64,000 nt of DNA, from positions 1-64,000 of the forward strand of contig NZ_JAOZVW010000138.1 of the NCBI RefSeq assembly GCF_025869345.1, in the 5' to 3' direction. Positions 57,894 through 64,000 of this stretch are shown piece after piece. This stretch comes from Sphingopyxis sp. (GTDB lineage Bacteria; Pseudomonadota; Alphaproteobacteria; Sphingomonadales; Sphingomonadaceae). The position numbers and the translations under genes are program-made. The notes below the pieces were generated by a model that saw only the letters and a list, made by a program, of their open reading frames with translations, was not told the DNA's origin and ran no database searches. Each line of letters opens with the position of its first letter. The stretch's first letter is position 1.

Positions 57894-58958
57894 TTATGAT
57901 GGTCTGCCGAGAAAATGGGCGACGCGGTCGGCGCCGGGACTCCAGTTGATCCCCTGCGCCGCGATCCAGTCTTCGTCATAATAGGTGCAGCCATAGCGGT
58001 CGCCGGCATCGCAGAGCAGCGTCACAATGCTGCCGTGCTCCCCCGCGCGTTCCATGTCCTCGGCCAGATGCAGGCACGCCCAGATATTGGTGCCCGTCGA
58101 TCCGCCGACGCGCCGGCCGAGCCGATCGGAGAGCGCGCGCATCGCGCCGATGCTGTCGGCGTCGCTGACCGCGATCATCCGGTCGATCACGCCGGGGAGG
58201 AAGCTTGGCTCGACCCGCGCCCGCCCGATTCCCTCGATCCGAGACATATGGCTGCTGCGCAGCGTCACCTGGCTGCGGTCGGCATGGTGGCGGTGAAAGA
58301 TCGACTGCTCGGGATCGGCGACGCACAGTCGGCTTGGGTGCCGCTGGTAACGGATATAGCGGCCGATCGTCGCCGACGTACCGCCGGTTCCCGCGCCGCA
58401 GACGATCCAGGCCGGCACCGGATATTCCTCCTCGGCCATCTGGGCGAAGATGCTTTCGGCGATATTATTGTTGCCGCGCCAGTCGGTCGCGCGCTCGGCA
58501 TAGGTGAATTGGTCGAGATAATGGCCGCCGGTTTCGTGCGCCAGCCGCTGCGCGACAGCATAGACGGTGCCAGGGTCGTCGACCATGTGGATTTCGCCGC
58601 CGTGAAAGCGGATCGCATCGAGCTTGGGCTGCGCCGTCGCCGCCGGAACGACGGCGATGAAGCGAAGACCGAGCATCTTGGCAAAATAGGCTTCGCTGAC
58701 GGCGGTCGAACCCGACGAGGCTTCAATAACGCATGTGTCTGGCCCGATCCATTCGTTGCACAGCGCATAGAGGAACAGCGAGCGCGCGAGCCGATGCTTG
58801 AGGCTGCCGGTGGGGTGCGAGCTTTCATCCTTGAGATAGAGAGTGATGCCCGGATGGCGATCGAGGTCGAGGCGGATCAGATGCGTATCGGCCGACCGGT
58901 TGAAATCGGCTTCGATGCGGCGCACCGCATTCGCGACCCATCGGCGTCGATCGCTCAC
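57894..58958 (-). CDS. PLP-dependent cysteine synthase-family protein
   Basis: [23 protein letters not shown] (PLP Lys), [40 protein letters not shown]. Confidence 0.92.
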   Translation of the reverse strand: MSDRRRWVANAVRRIEADFNRSADTHLIRLDLDRHPGITLYLKDESSHPTGSLKHRLARSLFLYALCNEWIGPDTCVIEASSGSTAVSEAYFAKMLGLRFIAVVPAATAQPKLDAIRFHGGEIHMVDDPGTVYAVAQRLAHETGGHYLDQFTYAERATDWRGNNNIAESIFAQMAEEEYPVPAWIVCGAGTGGTSATIGRYIRYQRHPSRLCVADPEQSIFHRHHADRSQVTLRSSHMSRIEGIGRARVEPSFLPGVIDRMIAVSDADSIGAMRALSDRLGRRVGGSTGTNIWACLHLAEDMERAGEHGSIVTLLCDAGDRYGCTYYDEDWIAAQGINWSPGADRVAHFLGRPS

Positions 58959-60976
58959 GCGAGGCCCCGGCGCGCCAGCATCGCAGCGTTATCGGGCGCG
59001 CGGCCGCGGAAGGCGCGGAAACTCTCCGCGGCAGAGCGCGTCGCGCCGCGCGACAGGATTTCTTCACGCAAGGCATCGCCGGTGGCGCGGTCGACGAGGC
59101 CCGCCTCGACGAACTTGCCGAACCCGTCGGCGGACAGGACCTCGGCCCATAAATAACTGTAATAGCCCGCGGCATAGCCGCCCGCGAAGATATGGGCGAA
59201 GGCATGCGGGAAACGGTGCCACGCGGGCGGGCGGATCACCGCGATCTCGTCGCGGACCGCCCCGATGACCGCCATGGGATCCGAACCGAGCGTGCCGAGG
59301 TGGAGGATCAGGTCGAACATCGCGAACTCGATCTGACGCAGGACGGCGAGGCCCGACTGGAAGTTGCGCGCCGCGAGCATCGCGGCGAAAAGCTCCGCCG
59401 GGAGCGGCTCGCCGGTGTCGAGGTGCCCCGACATGCTCGTGAGTATGTCGCGGTCCCAGGCGAAATCTTCCATCAGCTGGCTGGGAAGCTCGACCGCGTC
59501 CCATTCGAACCCGTTGACCCCGGCGACGCTGGGCCGGTTCACGCGGGTGAACAGCAGGTGGAGGCAGTGACCCGTCTCGTGGAGCAGCGTCTGAACGTCG
59601 CCGTGCGAAAGAAGCGACGGATCGCCGCCGCCACGGGGCGCGAAGTTGCAGGTGAGATAGGCGACCGGATGGCTGACGATATTGCCGCTGCGCAGCCGCG
59701 GCCGCGCCTCGGCCATCCACGCGCCGCCCTTCTTGCCGGCGCGCGCATGGAGGTCGATATACAGTCCGGCAAAGACCAGGCCGTCCTCGCCGACGACGTC
59801 ATAGAAGGTAGCATCGGTGTGCCAGAGATCGACGTCGTCCCGCGCGCGCAGGCGAATGCCGAACAGACGATGGAGAAGTGCCTGCCATCCCTCGATCACC
59901 TTTTCTACCGGGAAGAAGCGGCGGACCGCCTGCTCGTCGACCGCGTAGCGCGCGGCGCGAAGGCGATTGCCGACGAAGCCCATATCCCAGGGCTGCATAT
60001 CGTCGATGCCCAGATCGGACGCGGCGAAGGCGCGCATCTCCGCGAGGTCGCGTTCCGCCGAAGGCCTGGCGCGCGCGGCGAGGTCGCGAAGGAAAGCAAG
60101 GATTTCGCCGCTGTCCGCCGCCATTTTCGTGGCGAGCGACCAGGCGACGGGATCGGAAAAGCCGAGCAGGCCGGCCGCCTCGCGCCGCAGTTCGAGGATT
60201 CGCGCCATTCGCGGGCCATTGTCATACTCCCCGGCATGTGGGCCCTGATCCGACGCCCGGGTGCCAAAGGCCGTATAGAGCGTCTGTCGCAGGTCGCGAT
60301 TCTCGGCGAACGTCAGGACCGCATCGACGCTCGGCATCTGGAGCGTGATGAGCCAGCCATCGAGGCCCTTCGCGGACGCCGCGGCACGGAACATGGCCTT
60401 TGCCGCATCGGGAAGACCCGCCAGTTCGCTTTCGTCGGTGATCTGTTTCGACCAGGCGTCGGTTGCGTCGACGACGGCGCTGCCGAAGGCGGTCGAGAGC
60501 TGCGAGAGCTCGACCGAGATATCGGCGAACCGGGCGCGGGCGTCCGTATCGAGCGCGACACCTGCCAGTCTGCAGTCGCGAAGCCTGCGTTCGATCGCCA
60601 CGCGGTCGGCCAGGTCCAGCGTTGCGAACCCGGGGGTTTTCGCCATGGCGGTCAGCAGGTCGAAATAGGCGCGGTTCTGCAGCGCCCGTGTCGTCGCCTC
60701 GACGATGCGTGCGCGCGCCATGTCGTGCGCCGCACGCAATTCAGGGTTGTCGGCGACCGACTTCAGATGGGAGACCGCCGACCATAGCGCATCGACGGCA
60801 TTTTTCGCGCGCTCGACCGGCATCCATATATCATCGAAGCCAAGCGCCCGCCGATCGACGACTTGATCGGTCGCGGCCTGATACTCGGTTAGCGCGGCGT
60901 CGAGGGCAACCTCGATGGACGCGGGCGTGATCGCCGAAAAGGGCGGGAGCGAAAGGGGTTCGAGGATCGCATTCAT
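58955..60976 (-). CDS. M3 family oligopeptidase
   Basis: HETGH zinc motif ([15 protein letters not shown]); [24 protein letters not shown]-terminus. Confidence 0.95.
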   Translation of the reverse strand: MNAILEPLSLPPFSAITPASIEVALDAALTEYQAATDQVVDRRALGFDDIWMPVERAKNAVDALWSAVSHLKSVADNPELRAAHDMARARIVEATTRALQNRAYFDLLTAMAKTPGFATLDLADRVAIERRLRDCRLAGVALDTDARARFADISVELSQLSTAFGSAVVDATDAWSKQITDESELAGLPDAAKAMFRAAASAKGLDGWLITLQMPSVDAVLTFAENRDLRQTLYTAFGTRASDQGPHAGEYDNGPRMARILELRREAAGLLGFSDPVAWSLATKMAADSGEILAFLRDLAARARPSAERDLAEMRAFAASDLGIDDMQPWDMGFVGNRLRAARYAVDEQAVRRFFPVEKVIEGWQALLHRLFGIRLRARDDVDLWHTDATFYDVVGEDGLVFAGLYIDLHARAGKKGGAWMAEARPRLRSGNIVSHPVAYLTCNFAPRGGGDPSLLSHGDVQTLLHETGHCLHLLFTRVNRPSVAGVNGFEWDAVELPSQLMEDFAWDRDILTSMSGHLDTGEPLPAELFAAMLAARNFQSGLAVLRQIEFAMFDLILHLGTLGSDPMAVIGAVRDEIAVIRPPAWHRFPHAFAHIFAGGYAAGYYSYLWAEVLSADGFGKFVEAGLVDRATGDALREEILSRGATRSAAESFRAFRGRAPDNAAMLARRGLA

Positions 60977-61113
60977 TCCATTTCTCCTTGCTGGCCAGCA
61001 CCTGTCCGAATAGAAACAGGTTATGCCGCCTTGCCGCTTCAGGCCACTCGACAGGCCCCTTAATTCTTTTCTATCCGGCGTCCATTCCGGGTTCGGTGCG
61101 ATGGTCGCGACCC

Positions 61114-62088
61114 ATGTCCAGCCTTGAAAACTGGCTCGACTGGACCGCCGCGACCGACGCCCGCCGGCTGGCGGAGTTGACCGCAGAAGATTCGCCGTCG
61201 ACCGTCACCGAATGGGAAGCGGAACTTCGCGATCAACTCGGCTTTGCGGTGGCTTCGCACGGGGCCGGCGAGGCTATTATTTCCGCAGCTATCGATCGCA
61301 TCGACCGCTTCCCCATCGAAATCGGCCGGCTCCGCTATGATGGTCCTGTCCTGGCCCTCGACAATGTCAGCCCAAATCTCTCAACCCTTCACGTCGCTGT
61401 GATTGTCAGCGGACGCGCCCAGCTCGTGCGGTTCCGCAAGGAAAAGATGATTGAAGCAGGCGAGCTGTGCGCCTTCATGTCGTATCTGGACCAGACTCAG
61501 ATCATTCTTGACGGCCCGGCCGAACTTCTTGTCCTTTCACTTCCCTATATGTGGGTCGATGGCCGCGACGAGGGCAAGGGGGTGCTCGACTGGGGTGTGC
61601 CGGTCAAGAAGACCGGCAAGGTCGGCGCCATCCTGCGCACCGCGATCGTCGGCATGGTGGCGGAGCGTCCGTCCGCCGACGGGCATTACGTCTTTCCGCC
61701 GATCGTGCGCGATATCCTTTGCCAGGCGTTCCGCGAATCTTCCGCTGGCGAAGTCGACATCACGGCATATGAAGGGCGGATGCGGCGGCTGTTCCGCTGC
61801 CTTGCCAAACGCGCGGCCGACCCCGCGCTGACGCCCGCCGATGCCGCCGCCGACCTGCGATGCTCGGTCAGTATGCTGCACAAGACGTGCGCCCGCTACA
61901 ATATCACCTTCGGCCGTTTGCTGCTGCACATGCGGCTGTCGCGCGCGAAAGTGGTGCTGGGGAATTCCGACCTCTCGATCGCCGAGGTCGCCTATCTGTG
62001 CGGGTTCAATGAACATTCGCATTTCAGTAAATGCTTCAAGGAGATGTTCGGCCTGTCGCCGAAGGACTACCGCCTCGGCCTTCATTAA
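61114..62088 (+). CDS. AraC family transcriptional regulator
   Basis: C-terminal AraC HTH (MRLSRAKVVLGNSDLSIAEVAYLCGFNEHSHFSKCFKEMFGLSPKDYRL). Confidence 0.94.
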   Translation: MSSLENWLDWTAATDARRLAELTAEDSPSTVTEWEAELRDQLGFAVASHGAGEAIISAAIDRIDRFPIEIGRLRYDGPVLALDNVSPNLSTLHVAVIVSGRAQLVRFRKEKMIEAGELCAFMSYLDQTQIILDGPAELLVLSLPYMWVDGRDEGKGVLDWGVPVKKTGKVGAILRTAIVGMVAERPSADGHYVFPPIVRDILCQAFRESSAGEVDITAYEGRMRRLFRCLAKRAADPALTPADAAADLRCSVSMLHKTCARYNITFGRLLLHMRLSRAKVVLGNSDLSIAEVAYLCGFNEHSHFSKCFKEMFGLSPKDYRLGLH

Positions 62089-63545
62089 GCCGTCCCGCCC
62101 ACCGTCATCCCGTCGATCCGGACCGTAGGCTGCCCGACACCGACCGGCACATTCTGTCCCGCCTTGCCGCACATGCCGCTTCCGCCATCGATCGCCAGGT
62201 CGTTGCCGATCATCGCGATATGCTTCAGCGTTTCGGGACCGCTGCCGACCAGCGTCGCGCCCTTCACCGGTGCGGTCAGGCGGCCATTCTCGATGAGGTA
62301 GGCGTCGGTCGCCTGAAACACGAAGCGTCCGTTGGTGATGTCGACCTGGCCGCCCCCGACCCCGGCGACATAAAGGCCCGAGGCGACCGATCCGATGATC
62401 TCCGCAGGATCGTGCGAACCGCCGAGCATGAAGGTGTTGGTCATCCGCGGGATCGGCATCGCCGCATAGGATTCGCGGCGTCCGTTGCCGGTGGACCGCG
62501 TTCCTAGCAGATGCGCATTGTGCAGGTCGTGGAGGAATCCGGTTAATATGCCATCCTCGATCAGCGGCGTGCGCTCGGTCGGCTGGCCTTCGTCATCGAT
62601 CGTCAGCGAGCCGTGGCTTCCCGCGATCATGCCGTCATCCACCACAGTAACGCCTTTCGCCGCGACGCGTTGACCGACGAGGCCGGCAAAGGCCGAGCTT
62701 CCCTTGCGCAGAAAATCGCCTTCGAGGCCGTGGCCGACCGCCTCATGAAGCAGGATTCCGGTCTCGCGCGGGCCGAGCACGACGGTCATCGGTCCCGAAG
62801 GGGCGGCGCGCGCATCGAGCTGTCGCAAGGCCCGGTCGACCGCCTTGCGGACTTGCGCTTGCACGCGTTCCCGGGTCAATTCCTCGAACGCCATCCGCCC
62901 GCCGTCGCCGACATGGGCTCGCGCCTTGCGGCCGTTCTGCTCGGCGAAGACGGTGATGTCGAGGCGGACGAGCGGGCGGGCGTCGGCATTGCGCGCGCCG
63001 TCGCTGCGCGCGATGAAGACGTGGTTCTGCTCGATCTGCAGCATGACCGTGACCTGGCTGACGCGGGGATCGGCCGCGCGCGCCAGCGCATCGACCCGTT
63101 TCAGCAGATTGACGCGTTCGTCGGCGGTGCTTTGCCCCAACGGATCGGCCATTGGATAGAGCGCGATCTGTCCATCGGACGCCTCGCTTCTCCCGGTGTT
63201 TCCCAGCGCGATGCGTGCGCTCCGGCCAGCGTGCCCGACCGCCCGCGTAGTGTCGGCGGCGCTCGCGAGGGCGGCGAGCGAAATATCGTCGGAATAGGAA
63301 AGTGCCGCATGTTCGCCGGCGATCGCGCGCAGACCGACGCCCTGACGGAAGCTGTGGCTGCCCGTGTTGATCTGACCTTCGTTCAGGCGCCACACTTCAC
63401 GGCGCCTGGCCTGGAAATAAAGGTCGGCATAGTCGATCGACCGCGTCATCACGCCGCCCAGGATCGTGTCGAGATGGGACCGGTCGAGATTGTTGGCGGT
63501 CAGAAGGCCGGTTTCGACCTGGCTGTTACTGGGTGTCATCGTCAT
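62085..63545 (-). CDS. tldD: TldD-family metallopeptidase
   Basis: LLHEAVGHGLEGDFLRKGSSAFAGLVGQRVAAKGVTVVDDG; GVGGGQVDITNGRFVFQATDAYLIENGRLTAPVKGATLVGSG. Confidence 0.95.
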   Translation of the reverse strand: MTMTPSNSQVETGLLTANNLDRSHLDTILGGVMTRSIDYADLYFQARRREVWRLNEGQINTGSHSFRQGVGLRAIAGEHAALSYSDDISLAALASAADTTRAVGHAGRSARIALGNTGRSEASDGQIALYPMADPLGQSTADERVNLLKRVDALARAADPRVSQVTVMLQIEQNHVFIARSDGARNADARPLVRLDITVFAEQNGRKARAHVGDGGRMAFEELTRERVQAQVRKAVDRALRQLDARAAPSGPMTVVLGPRETGILLHEAVGHGLEGDFLRKGSSAFAGLVGQRVAAKGVTVVDDGMIAGSHGSLTIDDEGQPTERTPLIEDGILTGFLHDLHNAHLLGTRSTGNGRRESYAAMPIPRMTNTFMLGGSHDPAEIIGSVASGLYVAGVGGGQVDITNGRFVFQATDAYLIENGRLTAPVKGATLVGSGPETLKHIAMIGNDLAIDGGSGMCGKAGQNVPVGVGQPTVRIDGMTVGGTA

Positions 63546-63555
63546 CTCCGTCCGC

Positions 63556-64000
63556 TCAGCGCCCGGCGACGCGCATCGCGCCGACCAGGATGGAACCGCT
63601 CGTTATCGATTGTTCGACATGCTCGTCGGCGCCGATCGCCACGATCTCGCGCATAAGATCGGGCAGCGACCCGGCGATCGTGACGCCTTCGACGGCGTGA
63701 GCGATTTCGCCGTTCACCACGCGCTGACCCGTCACCGCGAAGGAGCAATCGCCCGTCGTCCGCTCGGTGCCGCCACCGGCGATGTCGGTGACGAGCAAGC
63801 CGTTGCCGAGCTTGCGGAGCATGGCTTCGCGGGTGTCCGAAGGCCGCGTGTTATGGCCGACCAATCGCAGATTGGACATTCCGCCGGCATGTCCAGTCAG
63901 TGGCAGCCCCAGCCGCTGTGCCGAATAGCGTGAGAGGGCATAGCTTTGCAGCACGCCGCGGTGTACGAGGTCGCGGTCGACCGTCGCGACGCCCTCGGCA
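63556..64000 (-). CDS. pmbA: TldE/PmbA-family protein, C-terminal part (truncated by window end)
   Basis: GGGTERTTGDCSFAVTGQRVVNGEIAHAVEGVTIAGSLPDLMREIVAIGAD; frame stays open to 64000. Confidence 0.92.
   Translation of the reverse strand, partial: AEGVATVDRDLVHRGVLQSYALSRYSAQRLGLPLTGHAGGMSNLRLVGHNTRPSDTREAMLRKLGNGLLVTDIAGGGTERTTGDCSFAVTGQRVVNGEIAHAVEGVTIAGSLPDLMREIVAIGADEHVEQSITSGSILVGAMRVAGR

Noticed and set aside
1-64000. CRISPR arrays, prophage genes, transposases, integrases or rRNA
   Set aside because: None recognised on reading; repeats present are protein-coding tandem repeats or short palindromes.

Overview
The window is a GC-rich alphaproteobacterial chromosome segment, probably sphingomonad/Sphingopyxis-like; that assignment is inferred from gene content and order. 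From left to right:
(1) A core block: nuoL (partial)-nuoM-nuoN-birA-coaX-rnj-DUF1467.
(2) A GNAT acetyltransferase, a large TipN-like membrane/coiled-coil protein, a small Hpt-like protein, a TPR-type exported protein, a bidirectional terminator, an Lrp/AsnC regulator, a soluble histidine-kinase-like protein with a degenerate ATPase domain, a polysaccharide deacetylase-like protein and a tRNA with a CAU anticodon.
(3) A trimeric autotransporter adhesin (YadA type) divergent from a multi-TM histidine kinase/OmpR-type regulator pair. Helically phased direct repeats lie between them.
(4) An ectoine/hydroxyectoine operon, ectABCD-ask plus two MFS transporters, with a divergent MarR/EctR-type regulator.
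(5) An approximately 26 kb catabolic/transport region (29.8-55.5 kb). It holds three TonB-dependent receptors, a carotenoid-oxygenase-family enzyme, a CaiB-type CoA transferase, two NMO-family flavoproteins, a complete set of acyl-CoA beta-oxidation-like genes, and MarR, TetR and Crp/Fnr regulators. Two families of exact or near-exact palindromic operator candidates partition it into regulons.
(6) A lipoprotein gene (MliC-like) interrupted by an in-frame TAG.
(7) A PLP enzyme/M3 oligopeptidase pair, an AraC regulator and tldD/tldE (partial).
The best candidate for an undescribed system is the two-regulon catabolic island. Its substrate cannot be determined from sequence alone.
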